Positions 1 through 8,729 of a DNA stretch of 37,455 bases are shown one piece after another. A model generated the notes under the pieces. That model was not told where the DNA came from and made no database searches. It saw only the letters and a program-made list of their open reading frames with translations. This DNA is from Tepidibacter sp. (lineage in GTDB: Bacteria > Bacillota > Clostridia > Peptostreptococcales > Peptostreptococcaceae), in NCBI RefSeq assembly GCF_025210165.1, contig NZ_JAOASI010000025.1:1-37455 (forward strand), in the 5' to 3' direction. The translations under genes were made by a program, and so were the position numbers. The number at the start of each line of letters is the position of its first letter. The first letter of the stretch is position 1.

Positions 1-1
1 T

Positions 2-148
2 GATTTAGTAGCAGAAAAATACCTTCTATATTTAATGAATGAGATGTCAAAATTAGAAGATATAGAAAGAACCAGAGAAAATTTATTAAGACTGATGCCT
101 TGGTCAGATACATTGCCTGAAGAATTAAAAATAGAAAAGAAAAAATAG
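2..148 (+). CDS. C-terminal fragment of unrecognised protein (5' end outside window)
   Basis: An open frame enters from the left edge and ends at a TAG at 146-148, giving 48 residues that are strongly charged and probably helical (several EK/ER pairs, C-terminus EELKIEKKK). A strong intrinsic terminator begins 8 bases after the stop, which supports this as the true 3' end of a gene. The fragment is too short for me to name a family. It is not obviously Cas-related, so whether it belongs to the CRISPR locus cannot be judged. Confidence 0.6.
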   Translation, partial: DLVAEKYLLYLMNEMSKLEDIERTRENLLRLMPWSDTLPEELKIEKKK

Positions 149-156
149 ATTAAAAG

Positions 157-197
157 TCCAGTATACTAATTTTTATAATTAGTTATACTGGATTTTT
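157..197 (+). terminator. Rho-independent terminator after the left-edge gene
   Basis: The arms TCCAGTATA-CTAAT (157-170) and ATTAG-TTATACTGGA (178-192) pair with a single bulge around a short A/T loop and run into TTTTT at 193-197. It separates the truncated gene from the CRISPR-Cas region. Confidence 0.85.
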
Positions 198-260
198 AAT
201 TTCAAGACGGTAAATCTTTGACGGATACGATTCAACTAACAGATATGAGTAAGAAAAGAT

Positions 261-285
261 AATCCACTAAAACAAGGATTGAAAC
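261..285 (+). CRISPR. Isolated CRISPR repeat (type I-B-like) upstream of cas1
   Basis: The stretch begins AATCCACTAAAAC and ends AAGGATTGAAAC. Its last eight bases, ATTGAAAC (278-285), match the 5' handle commonly found in Cas6-processed crRNAs of type I-B and III systems, and AATCC/GGATT can pair as a small hairpin. I see only one good copy. A badly decayed copy may start near 324, about 64 bases downstream, which is one repeat-spacer unit. The exact 5' limit cannot be set from one copy. It reads as the trailing end of an array or an orphan repeat; no functional array is present. Confidence 0.55.
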
Positions 286-396
286 TGAATATCAGTACCA
301 TTCTCTATTGAGAGTTTTAAAAATATTCCAAAAATGTAGAATAAATATCCAATAAATCATTCATAATCTAAAATATAAGATTGGAGTGATGGATAA

Positions 397-1389
397 ATGA
401 AGCTTATAATAAATACACCTGGAACTTATGTATCTAAAACAGGCGAGTGTTTTAAAGTAAAGAATAATGATACTAAGCAAGAGTATTCAGCTAAAAAAGT
501 TGAACAGATATTAATGACTACTAAAGCTGCGTTAAGTACTGATGCTATAGAGCTTGCGGTTGAGAATAATATAGATATAGTTTTCTTAAAAAGAACGGGT
601 AAGCCACTTGCAAGAGTTTGGCATTCAAAGCTAGGAAGTATAAGCACTATAAGAAGAAATCAGTTATTTTTACAGGAAAATACTATGGGGTTAGAGCTTG
701 TAAAAGAATGGATAAGCATAAAGATGCAGAATCAGATAGATCATCTAAAAAAGTTATCTAAAAATAGAAATGATGATAAAAAAGAAAGTATAAAGGAAGC
801 TATAGAGAAAATAAATAATCAGATTGAAAGTATAGATAATATATCCAAAAATAAAAGTATAGAAGAAGTAAGAGGAAGTATTCAAGGGCATGAGGGAAGT
901 GCGAGTAGGGTATATTTCGATATTTTAAGTAGTCTAATTCCAAAGGAATATAGGTTTAAAGGAAGAAGTAAAAACCCTGCTAAGGATGAGTTTAATAGTA
1001 TGCTAAATTATGGGTATGGAATAATGTATTCAAATGTAGAAAGAGCTTGTATTTTATCAGGTTTAGACCCATATATAGGTATAATGCATACGGATAATTA
1101 TAATAAAAAGGCTTTAGTTTTTGACTTGATAGAAATGTATAGAGTATATATAGATGAAATAGTATTTAAGCTGTTTTCTACTAAAAAAGTTAAAAAAAGT
1201 TTTTTTGATGAAGTGGAGAACGGTGGATTTTATTTAAATCAAGATGGTAAGAAGCTGTTAATATCAGAATATAATGAATATCTTCAAAAAAAGATAAAGC
1301 ATAGAGGTAGAAATATAGAGTTCCAAAATATAATTCAATTTGATTGTCACAATATAGCTAATAGAATTCTAAAAAAGGAGGCTATTTAA
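397..1389 (+). CDS. cas1: CRISPR-associated integrase Cas1 (type I-B)
   Basis: This metal-dependent integrase inserts new spacers at the leader end of the array, working in a Cas1-Cas2 complex. The 330-residue protein has the small beta-rich N-terminal domain and a helical catalytic domain. The expected Cas1 metal ligands are visible: E166 in GHEGSASRVYF, H231 in GIMHTDNYNKK, and D243 in VFDLIEMYR. The start is supported by GGAGTG at 383-388, eight bases ahead of the ATG. The stop abuts the GTG of cas2, so the two are translationally coupled. Nothing looks degraded. Its position at the front of the locus, rather than after cas3 and cas4, is unusual for I-B loci. Confidence 0.96.
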   Translation: MKLIINTPGTYVSKTGECFKVKNNDTKQEYSAKKVEQILMTTKAALSTDAIELAVENNIDIVFLKRTGKPLARVWHSKLGSISTIRRNQLFLQENTMGLELVKEWISIKMQNQIDHLKKLSKNRNDDKKESIKEAIEKINNQIESIDNISKNKSIEEVRGSIQGHEGSASRVYFDILSSLIPKEYRFKGRSKNPAKDEFNSMLNYGYGIMYSNVERACILSGLDPYIGIMHTDNYNKKALVFDLIEMYRVYIDEIVFKLFSTKKVKKSFFDEVENGGFYLNQDGKKLLISEYNEYLQKKIKHRGRNIEFQNIIQFDCHNIANRILKKEAI

Positions 1390-1680
1390 GTGCTTATATG
1401 GGTAATTTATGATATTGCTAGTGATAAAACTAGAAGAGATATAGCTAAGCAATGTAAGAATATAGGTCTTTATAGAGTTCAAAAAAGTGTATTCTTAGGT
1501 ACTATAGATGATAATAACTTAGATGAATTAAAGCTTAGAGCTGAAAATATGGTTGATTTAGAAAAAGATTCTGTATATGTATTTCCTATGAGTAGAGCAG
1601 AGCTTAAAAAGGCAGGGCTTATAGGACAAGCATTTGATAATGAGTTGGTAACAGATGAACTTATCTCAAAATTCTTTTAA
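1390..1680 (+). CDS. cas2: CRISPR-associated protein Cas2
   Basis: Cas2 is the dimeric ferredoxin-fold partner that bridges two Cas1 dimers during spacer integration. The 96-residue product starts with the typical strand LIWVIYDIASDKTRRDIAKQC, with the conserved Asp (D8 in VIYDIAS), and continues with GLYRVQKSVFLG and a VYVFPMSRAELKK strand. The start is a GTG directly after the cas1 stop, and the ribosome site AAAGGAGG lies inside the end of cas1 (1374-1381). The last 26 bases overlap cas4, so cas1, cas2 and cas4 form one tight adaptation operon. Confidence 0.96.
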   Translation: MLIWVIYDIASDKTRRDIAKQCKNIGLYRVQKSVFLGTIDDNNLDELKLRAENMVDLEKDSVYVFPMSRAELKKAGLIGQAFDNELVTDELISKFF

Positions 1681-2266
1681 TGAAAATATATATTATATAA
1701 CACCTTCTCAGATTATTGAGTTTTTATATTGTAAGAGGTTTATATATTTTATGAAGTGCCTAGGTATCGAGCAATATGAAGAAAAAAGGTTCAAGGTTCA
1801 ATTAGGAAGAAATGTTCATGAAAAAAAGCAAAGTGAAAATAAGGATTATTTAAGAAAAAATTTGAATGTTACAAAAAAAGAATCAAATGTTTCTTTAGTA
1901 TCTGAGGAATTGAAAATAAAGGGAATAGTTGATGAGGTATTAACTTTAGAGGATAAAACTATGGCTCCTCTTGATTATAAATTTGCTAAATATAATGATA
2001 AAATTTACGATACTTATAAAACACAGATTGTTATGTATTCCATAATGATAGAAGAAATGTATAAATGTAGTGTTAATAAAGGATATTTGGTTTATTGTAG
2101 AGATAAAAATACTGTAAAGGAAATTGAGATTACAGATAAATTAAAAACTAACCTAAAAAAGACAATAAAAGAATATGTAGATATATCAAAGGGATATTTT
2201 CCAAAGGCTACAAGATATAAGAGTAGATGTTTAGATTGTTGTTATTCTAATATTTGTATTAAATAG
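1655..2266 (+). CDS. cas4: CRISPR-associated exonuclease Cas4 (RecB-like, Fe-S)
   Basis: Cas4 trims prespacers and helps choose PAM-proximal ends for Cas1-Cas2. The 203-residue protein has the four-cysteine Fe-S pattern (C26 in LYCKRF, then C192, C195/C196 and C201 near the C-terminus). It also has the RecB-type nuclease residues: H55 (GRNVHEKK), D93 (GIVDEV), D107-x-K109 (PLDYKFAK) and the QxxxY motif at Q124. The ATG lies 26 bases inside cas2. The gene closes the adaptation module; the next gene starts 244 bases later with its own promoter. Confidence 0.94.
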   Translation: MNLSQNSFNENIYYITPSQIIEFLYCKRFIYFMKCLGIEQYEEKRFKVQLGRNVHEKKQSENKDYLRKNLNVTKKESNVSLVSEELKIKGIVDEVLTLEDKTMAPLDYKFAKYNDKIYDTYKTQIVMYSIMIEEMYKCSVNKGYLVYCRDKNTVKEIEITDKLKTNLKKTIKEYVDISKGYFPKATRYKSRCLDCCYSNICIK

Positions 2267-2304
2267 AGATTTAATTAAATTTATATTAACTTAAAAATCT
2301 TAAT

Positions 2305-2385
2305 ATTCCAATAAAATAAGGCTTAAAACAAATGAAAAGAACAAAATAAATGGTATTAAATTTCCATTAAAATAAGGATAAATAA
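2305..2385 (+). repeat. Two decayed CRISPR-like repeats between cas4 and cas8b
   Basis: Bases 2305-2329 match the repeat at 261-285 at 20 of 25 positions, and 2361-2385 match it at roughly 17 of 25, on the same strand and 56 bases apart. The shared core is TCCAnTAAAAnAAGG. The copies differ from each other and the spacing is short, so this is a relic, not a working array. Confidence 0.45.
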
Positions 2386-2435
2386 AATAACATGAAAAAA
2401 ATCAGTATATTTTAAAATGAAAAGAACAAAATAAA
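2330..2435 (+). repeat. 21-bp exact direct repeat in the cas4-cas8b gap
   Basis: The same 21 bases (AAATGAAAAG followed by AACAAAATAAA) occur at 2330-2350 and 2415-2435. The first copy starts directly after the decayed CRISPR repeat at 2305-2329. The repeat is A-rich, but an exact 21-base match 85 bases apart is more than expected by chance even at this composition. Confidence 0.6.
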
Positions 2436-2441
2436 GAAAGA

Positions 2442-2490
2442 TAGAAAATATAAATACATTCATATATAATATTATACATAAATGTATTTA
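2442..2490 (+). promoter_or_regulatory. Probable promoter with flanking inverted repeat for the cas8b operon
   Basis: TAGAAA (2442-2447) and TATAAT (2465-2470) are 17 bases apart, a good housekeeping promoter. The -10 sits in the loop between two perfect 10-base arms, TAAATACATT (2451-2460) and AATGTATTTA (2481-2490). This could be an operator for a dimeric repressor or a 5' leader hairpin. The ribosome site GGAAGGGAGG follows, and cas8b starts at 2511. Confidence 0.5.
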
Positions 2491-2510
2491 TAAGGAAGGG
2501 AGGGTAAAGA

Positions 2511-4130
2511 ATGATTACTCATATAAAAAATATAGGTCAATATGTCAAGGATAATAAAGAAGATATAGATATGCTAGATTTTTTAGTGAAAAAGATAAAT
2601 CTAAAAGATATAAAGTATGTTCTACCTATTAGAATAAATACTAGAAATGATGAAATTACAGTTGGAGATTTAAAGAATTTTTATGAGGATGTAGTAAAGG
2701 ATTCACTTTTTTATCAGGAAGGCAATGCTTTTTTAGGAGGTGGAATTAGGCTAGATTATTATAAAGAATCTAAAATTAAGCGTCTGTGTAAATTTTGTGA
2801 AATACAAAAAAATGAAGAAAAAATGAAAAATATAGTAGAAAAATGTATACAAGAAAAAGGTCAAGATATTTTTCTAATCGCACTTATAGACAATAAAACT
2901 CCTAGAGAATTGTTTGAAGATAAGTTCATTGATATTATGTATTCTCAAACTTTTAAGGAGGTAAAGGGAGAACATAAATGTCATATATGTTCTAGTGAGG
3001 GAAAATGCTACAATAGTGCAGTATATAAATTCTATACAAATGATAAAGAGGTATACTCTAATGTAGAATCCGAGGATAAAAATGGAGTAGTTATATGTAA
3101 GCAGTGTCTAGAGTCTATGGTATTAGGCAGAAAGTATATAGAGAATAATTTAAGTACTTATTGGCTTAAAAAAAGTGTTATGTTTTTACCTCATACCTAT
3201 AATCCAAGAACATCAAAAGTATATGAAAAAGGATTTGATGAAGAACAGGGACAAGAAAGATTACTAAAAAGTATATCAACAAAAGAAAGAATGGTTATAA
3301 AAAGGTTATCTGAGAGTAAAGCTCCTGTAGATATTGTTTTTTATGAACAAAATAATCAGTTTTTTGGAATTAACTATTCAATAAGCGATGTAATGCCTTC
3401 AAGATTTAGTAAAATATCTAATCTTATAGATAAATATGATGAAGTTGATGATAAATCTAAGTTTAGCTTATATTCTGTTATTAAATATTGTTCAACTGTT
3501 AAAGTTTCTGGAGATGAATTAAAAACAACAGATAAAGAAGAACTTAAAATTTTATCTGCGATATTTAATGGAAGTAGAATAAACAGAAATTTATTCTTCA
3601 AAAGAATTATGAATATATATAAGCATCACTATGTAAGGGATAACCATAAAAAATTTGGTTGTATTAAAAATATTAATAAAATATATAATTTTTTATGTGA
3701 ATGTGGTTGCTTAGAAAAGGAGTGGAATTTATTGAAAACATATTCAAGTCATGGACAATTATTTGATGATAATAAAGAGTATTTTGATACTAAAGAGAAA
3801 AAGGCTTTTTTTATAATAGGACGAGCTTATGCAAATATGATTTATCAAATTAAAAATAAATTGGATGATAAAAATAGTAAAACTTCATTAGAAAAAAAAT
3901 TCTTATTTTCTAGAAGATTTGATTTTAATGATTTCATATATTTTTCAAATTTATTAACAGATAAAATGGAAAAATACAAGATAGAAAGTGTGTATCTTAA
4001 AAATATGATAAGTGAAGCTAAGCTTTTGATGGCAAATAGGGAAAATAGGATTTCACAAGATGAAGCTAAATATATATTTGCATGGGGAAAAGATTTTTAT
4101 TTTGAAAAAGAAAAAAAGGAGGTAGATTAA
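2511..4130 (+). CDS. cas8b: Type I-B Cascade large subunit Cas8b (Csh1-like)
   Basis: The large subunit recognises the PAM and recruits Cas3 to the crRNA-bound complex. The assignment rests on position, size (539 residues) and a central zinc-ribbon-like cluster, C157-x2-C160 and C196-x2-C199, as in Csh1/Cas8b proteins. Two further cysteines (C93, C96) precede it. Large subunits diverge quickly, so no catalytic motif is expected. A strong Shine-Dalgarno (AAGGGAGGGTAAAGA) precedes the ATG. The stop is one base from cas7. It leads a tight effector operon with its own promoter. Confidence 0.85.
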   Translation: MITHIKNIGQYVKDNKEDIDMLDFLVKKINLKDIKYVLPIRINTRNDEITVGDLKNFYEDVVKDSLFYQEGNAFLGGGIRLDYYKESKIKRLCKFCEIQKNEEKMKNIVEKCIQEKGQDIFLIALIDNKTPRELFEDKFIDIMYSQTFKEVKGEHKCHICSSEGKCYNSAVYKFYTNDKEVYSNVESEDKNGVVICKQCLESMVLGRKYIENNLSTYWLKKSVMFLPHTYNPRTSKVYEKGFDEEQGQERLLKSISTKERMVIKRLSESKAPVDIVFYEQNNQFFGINYSISDVMPSRFSKISNLIDKYDEVDDKSKFSLYSVIKYCSTVKVSGDELKTTDKEELKILSAIFNGSRINRNLFFKRIMNIYKHHYVRDNHKKFGCIKNINKIYNFLCECGCLEKEWNLLKTYSSHGQLFDDNKEYFDTKEKKAFFIIGRAYANMIYQIKNKLDDKNSKTSLEKKFLFSRRFDFNDFIYFSNLLTDKMEKYKIESVYLKNMISEAKLLMANRENRISQDEAKYIFAWGKDFYFEKEKKEVD

Positions 4131-4131
4131 G

Positions 4132-5025
4132 ATGGCAAATACTAGAGAGTACTTATTATATTCTGATGCTACAATGAGTAATCCAAATGGAGATATGATA
4201 AATGATAATAGACCAAGACAGGATGAGAGAACATATCAGCTTGAAATGTCAGATGTAAGAATAAAAAGATATGTAAGGGATGAGCTTGATGCAAGAGGAG
4301 AAAAGGTATTTGTAAAGCCTACGAAGAATGAAAAAGGATTATTTATAGATTGTAAGGGCGTTGCAGCTAAGGTAAGTAAAGAAGAGGGTTTAAGTAAAGA
4401 TGATGCAAAAAAAGGAAAATTAGAAGAAAAGTTAAAGCAAGAATATAAGGATGTTAAATTATTTGGAGCAGTAGTAACAGACCCCAAATTTAATATACAT
4501 GGACCATTGCAGATAGTATGGAGTAAGAGTGTTCATGAATGTGATATAGTATTTGCTCAAGGAACTTCTGTTTTTACTGGTTCAAAGTCAGAAGCTAAGC
4601 AGGGTACAAACTGGTCAAAGTATTATACTCCTTATGCACTTTTTAAAACTTATATGGTATACAATGATATGACAGCTAAAAAGCAGAATATAGATTTAAG
4701 TGAAGAAGACTTAGAAGAATTTAAGGATGTATTAATTAGTGGAATAAGAAATTATAAGAGTACATCAAAGAATCAAATGCCAAGATTATTAGTCGAGGTA
4801 ATATATAATAAGAATTATATAGATGGAGAGTTAGATTATATAGATATTAATAAGAAAAAACAAGATCTTGAAATAAGAAAAATAGAGGAATTTAGCTTTG
4901 ATTTAAAACTTTTAGCAGATTATTATAATAGAAAAAAAGATATTATAAACAAAATTAATATATATAAGCATTCTAAAGTAGAGCTTCTTAATTTAAGTAC
5001 AGATTTTAATGTATTAGATATTTAA
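4132..5025 (+). CDS. cas7: Type I-B Cascade backbone protein Cas7 (Csh2 family)
   Basis: Cas7 polymerises along the crRNA spacer to form the Cascade filament. The N-terminus carries the family signature: LLYSDATMSNPNGDMIND, then NRPRQDERT and MSDVRIKRYVRDEL, as in Csh2. At 297 residues it has normal length. The ribosome site GGAGG lies within the end of cas8b and the genes are one base apart. The conserved GTS/GxR stretch (AQGTSVFTG) and the C-terminal RRM-fold region look complete. Confidence 0.93.
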   Translation: MANTREYLLYSDATMSNPNGDMINDNRPRQDERTYQLEMSDVRIKRYVRDELDARGEKVFVKPTKNEKGLFIDCKGVAAKVSKEEGLSKDDAKKGKLEEKLKQEYKDVKLFGAVVTDPKFNIHGPLQIVWSKSVHECDIVFAQGTSVFTGSKSEAKQGTNWSKYYTPYALFKTYMVYNDMTAKKQNIDLSEEDLEEFKDVLISGIRNYKSTSKNQMPRLLVEVIYNKNYIDGELDYIDINKKKQDLEIRKIEEFSFDLKLLADYYNRKKDIINKINIYKHSKVELLNLSTDFNVLDI

Positions 5026-5036
5026 GGAGTGATTAT

Positions 5037-5702
5037 ATGAAAAGTCTAATATTTACAGCTAAAAGCTCTTTTGCACGTTTTAGATGTCCTTATTCTACAA
5101 CATCAGCACTTACTTTTTTAACTATACATCCTGTAGCTGTAAAGGGACTTATAGGAGCTATAGCTGGGATTGATTACAAGGATTTATATGAATATACTAA
5201 GGATATAAAGGTAGGTATTCAAGTTTTGAATAAGGTATATAAGGATACACAGGTATTCAACTTGATTCCTCAAAAAAATAATAATAAATCACATAATTTT
5301 CAATCAAGAATACAGTTCTTAAGGGATGTAAAGTATAGGATATTTATCAGTGCAGATGAAGAAAAATTAGATAATTTAAATAATATATTAAAGTCTAAAG
5401 AATTTATATTCACTCCGTACTTAGGATGTAGTGAGCATATAGCAAAAATAGAATATGAAGGCATTGAAGATATTAAAGAGGTTGATAGTGGTAATATAGA
5501 TACAATGTTTCCTAAAAAATATGCAAATATTGATTTGGATAGTGAGTTTGAGTTTTATGTGGACAAGATACCTACTCAGAATAATAATGAAAGAGAATAT
5601 ATAAAGTATGAAAATATAATATTCTCTCCAAATAATATAGTTAAAGTTAATGAAGTAAATTTATTTAAAAAAGTTGGTGAATACAGTGTCTTTTTCTTTT
5701 AA
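5037..5702 (+). CDS. cas5: Type I-B Cascade protein Cas5 (Cas5b/Cas5h)
   Basis: Cas5 caps the 5' handle of the crRNA in Cascade. The 221-residue protein begins with the characteristic strand and glycine-rich entry of Cas5h proteins (LIFTAKSSFARFRCPYST, then HPVAVKGLIGAIAGI). It lies 11 bases after cas7 with GGAGTG as ribosome site. Its 3' end overlaps the possible starts of cas3, so the two are probably translationally coupled. Cas6 is separate and downstream, so this Cas5 need not process crRNA itself. Confidence 0.9.
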   Translation: MKSLIFTAKSSFARFRCPYSTTSALTFLTIHPVAVKGLIGAIAGIDYKDLYEYTKDIKVGIQVLNKVYKDTQVFNLIPQKNNNKSHNFQSRIQFLRDVKYRIFISADEEKLDNLNNILKSKEFIFTPYLGCSEHIAKIEYEGIEDIKEVDSGNIDTMFPKKYANIDLDSEFEFYVDKIPTQNNNEREYIKYENIIFSPNNIVKVNEVNLFKKVGEYSVFFF

Positions 5703-7968
5703 TTTAATGTCTCATACAAATAATACAGGTGGTCAGCGTTTAGTTGACCACCTAGTTAATTCTACTAATATAGCTTTAAATACACATAATATGCACGGTG
5801 GAAGTGATGAATTAGAAAAAATTATAGAAAGTATTTGTATGTGCCATGACTTTGGAAAGGCTAGTGAGTATTTTCAACAGTATTTAAGAGGGGAGTATGA
5901 TGGCAGGTTAAAATGTCATGGAGAAATATCAGCATATTTTGCATATTATATGCTACCTAGTGAATGGAAGCTTATAGGATTTATGTGCGTTAAAAGACAT
6001 CATGGAAATTTAGAACCATCAGAAGATTTATTTGAATACAATAAAACACAACTATTAAAGATAGCTAATTCAATACAAAAAAATATAAAAGAGCTAAAGA
6101 GGATTTATAAAAAAGATATATCTGAATTTTTTGAATTAATAAAGGATGAAGATTTTTTGGATTCTCCTATGGATGAATTTTATAATATTGAGTTTAGTAT
6201 AGAGGATTATATAAATACACATTACTTATATTCTCTTTTATTAACTTCTGATAAAACACAATTAATAAGAGGAGAATTTTATAAAAACTCAAAAGATGTT
6301 TATGAAGAATATGTAAAAAAATATCAAGAAGAAGTAAAAGAAAAATTATTAATAGAACATCCAGAAATAAAAGATACAAAATTATTTAAAATAAGAAACC
6401 AGATATATGAAGAGGTAATTAATAGTATAGAAAATATAGATTTAAGTAAAAATCATATTTTTTCGATAAATGTTCCTACAGGAACATCAAAAACATTAGC
6501 AGCTTATGGAGGTGCTTTTAAACTATTTCAAAGAATATACAATGAAAGTGGTAAAAACATAATACCGAGTATAATATATGCAATACCATTTACGAGTATT
6601 ATAGACCAAAATTATGAAGTTCTAGAGAATATACTAGACAAAAATAATATAAAAAAATTTGAAAGCTTAATATTAAAGCATCACTCTATGACTCCTCTTG
6701 AATATAAAGATAATACAATGGATGAAGAAAAAGAATATAGAAATTATGATGCAAGGTTCTGTGTTGAAAATTGGCAAAGTACTATAATAACTACAACATT
6801 CGTACAACTTTTCAATACTATATTTAAAGCTGGAAAAAACTCTATAGTAAATAGATTTCATAAATTATCAGGAAGTATAATAATACTTGATGAAGTACAA
6901 GCACTAGATCCTAAATATTATAAGATAATAAAAGAAGTATTTGATATTTTATGCAAGAAATTTAACTGTTATATTATAACTGTAACTGCAACAAAACCAT
7001 TATTTTTAGAAGGAGTAGAGCTTGTAAAAAGCAATAGAGAAATATTTAAGCAATTAGATAGAATAAGAATAGAGAATAATACAAATGAACCTATGAATTT
7101 AGATGATTTTTGTGATATCTTGACAAAGGATATACATGACCAAAAAGATAAAAGCTTTTTAGTAGTTTTAAATACTATAAAATCATCTTTATATGTTTTA
7201 GACAGATTAAATAAAATAGAATATAGAAAATTACTATATTTATCAACAGCTATACATCCAAACCGAAGAATTGAGATAATAAATGAAGTTAAAGCTAGTA
7301 AGGAAAAATATATACTTGTATCAACTCAAATTATTGAAGCAGGAGTAGATATAGATTTTGATATTGTTTATAGAGATTTTTCAACTATGGATTCAATAAA
7401 TCAAACTGGAGGAAGAGCAAATAGAAATGCAATTAAAGGGAAAGGAATATTAAAAATATTTTATTTAATAGACGAAAATGATAGAGCTTTTTGTTCATAT
7501 ATATATCCAAAATCTTTATTAGAAGCTACTAAAAATATACTAAAGAAAAGAACTGTTATACAAGAGAGTGAAATACTAGATATAAATGAAGAATATTTTA
7601 GAGCTGTTGATAATATAAAAAGTGATGATTCTTCTAAAAGAATATATAATTATATAAAAGACCTTAAATTTAATGATATAAGAAAAAAATTTGAACTTAT
7701 AGAGGATGATGTTCCAAAAGAGGATATAATAATAAATTACAATGAAGAATCTCAAAAGTGTATAGATATTATTTTGAATAAAATAGGAGAAAATCAAGAC
7801 ATAATTAATGCATGGAAAATTCTTAACAGGTACAAAATATCTGTACCTAAAAAAGACTTAAAAGATATTAATGATAGTTGTAATAATGAGAAGGGAATGA
7901 GGATTTTAGATAAGAAGTATTATGATAAAGATAGAGGTATCAAAATTACAAGACAAGACATTTGTTAG
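5686..7968 (+). CDS. cas3: CRISPR effector nuclease-helicase Cas3 (HD + DExD/H)
   Basis: Cas3 is recruited by Cascade to unwind and degrade target DNA. Numbered from the GTG at 5686 (760 residues), the N-terminal HD nuclease has H54-D55 (CHDFGKAS), H105-H106 and D189. The SF2 helicase has motif I PTGTSKT (264-270), motif II DEVQ (402-405), motif III TAT and motif VI QTGGRANR (573-580). Motif I has Ser where SF2 proteins normally have Gly just before the Lys. The start is uncertain: TTG 5674, GTG 5677, GTG 5686 and ATG 5707 are in frame. GTG 5686 has GGTGA six bases upstream. Most candidates overlap the end of cas5. Confidence 0.93.
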   Translation: MSFSFNLMSHTNNTGGQRLVDHLVNSTNIALNTHNMHGGSDELEKIIESICMCHDFGKASEYFQQYLRGEYDGRLKCHGEISAYFAYYMLPSEWKLIGFMCVKRHHGNLEPSEDLFEYNKTQLLKIANSIQKNIKELKRIYKKDISEFFELIKDEDFLDSPMDEFYNIEFSIEDYINTHYLYSLLLTSDKTQLIRGEFYKNSKDVYEEYVKKYQEEVKEKLLIEHPEIKDTKLFKIRNQIYEEVINSIENIDLSKNHIFSINVPTGTSKTLAAYGGAFKLFQRIYNESGKNIIPSIIYAIPFTSIIDQNYEVLENILDKNNIKKFESLILKHHSMTPLEYKDNTMDEEKEYRNYDARFCVENWQSTIITTTFVQLFNTIFKAGKNSIVNRFHKLSGSIIILDEVQALDPKYYKIIKEVFDILCKKFNCYIITVTATKPLFLEGVELVKSNREIFKQLDRIRIENNTNEPMNLDDFCDILTKDIHDQKDKSFLVVLNTIKSSLYVLDRLNKIEYRKLLYLSTAIHPNRRIEIINEVKASKEKYILVSTQIIEAGVDIDFDIVYRDFSTMDSINQTGGRANRNAIKGKGILKIFYLIDENDRAFCSYIYPKSLLEATKNILKKRTVIQESEILDINEEYFRAVDNIKSDDSSKRIYNYIKDLKFNDIRKKFELIEDDVPKEDIIINYNEESQKCIDIILNKIGENQDIINAWKILNRYKISVPKKDLKDINDSCNNEKGMRILDKKYYDKDRGIKITRQDIC

Positions 7969-7977
7969 GGGGATTTT

Positions 7978-8667
7978 ATGAAATTGAATTATACTATTTT
8001 AAAGATTGAGAACTTAAATTTAAATCAAAGGCAGGCACAAAAGGTAAGAGGGTATTTTGCTAATAAATATAGTGATAATGTTATTATGCACAATCACGAT
8101 GACAATAAATTTATATATAGTTATCCAAAGGTTCAATATAAGGTTATAGGCAATAAGACTATTATATGTGGAATTTTAGAAGGCGCAGATATTGTAGCAA
8201 GCATTGGGATTAAAGAAGATAAGATAAATATAGATGGCAAAAGTATGGATATATATCAAAAGAACATAGTAAAGGAAGAAGTTGAATTTGGAGTAACTAA
8301 AGATTATATAGAGTATGAGTTTGCAACTCCGTGGTTATCTTTAAATCAAAATAATTTTACAAAATATAAAAACATGAATGAAATGGAAAGAGAAGAGTTT
8401 TTAAAAAAGATATTAATAGGTAATATCTTATCTATTTCTAAAAGTTTAGGGTATACTGTGGATAAGCAGGTATATGTGTGGATTAATTTAAAGGAAGTTG
8501 ATATTAAATTGAAGAATATTAAAATGAAGGGTTTTAAAGGAAGCTTTAAGGTGAATTTTGATATACCTGATTATTGGGGATTAGGAAAGTCAGTGTCTAA
8601 AGGTTATGGATCAATAAAGAGGGCAGTCCATCAGAATAAGGATTTAAGAAAATTGCTAAAAGCATAG
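7978..8667 (+). CDS. cas6: CRISPR pre-crRNA endoribonuclease Cas6
   Basis: Cas6 cuts the repeat RNA, leaving an eight-base 5' handle (AUUGAAAC would fit the repeat seen at 261-285). The 229-residue protein has the C-terminal glycine-rich loop of the family (GLGKSVSKGYGSIKR). Candidate catalytic histidines are H39 and H41 in the stretch MHNHDDN. The gene starts nine bases after cas3 with a GGGGG Shine-Dalgarno and ends the effector operon. Cas6 as the last gene is unusual, since in many I-B loci it is first. No terminator is obvious after it. Confidence 0.9.
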   Translation: MKLNYTILKIENLNLNQRQAQKVRGYFANKYSDNVIMHNHDDNKFIYSYPKVQYKVIGNKTIICGILEGADIVASIGIKEDKINIDGKSMDIYQKNIVKEEVEFGVTKDYIEYEFATPWLSLNQNNFTKYKNMNEMEREEFLKKILIGNILSISKSLGYTVDKQVYVWINLKEVDIKLKNIKMKGFKGSFKVNFDIPDYWGLGKSVSKGYGSIKRAVHQNKDLRKLLKA

Positions 8668-8729
8668 AATTACATTCTATAAAAATGGAATATATAGTAA
8701 TAAAATCAGCAATATAAAAAATAACATCC

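Noticed and set aside
322-346. A second CRISPR repeat 64 bases after the one at 261-285
   Set aside because: The spacing fits, but only a TTCCA core and scattered bases match, which AT-rich DNA can give by chance. It is mentioned only as a possible decayed copy.
2267-2510. A functional CRISPR array between cas4 and cas8b
   Set aside because: The two repeat-like copies differ from each other and from the copy at 261-285, and their spacing is 56 bases rather than a regular unit. No further copies follow.
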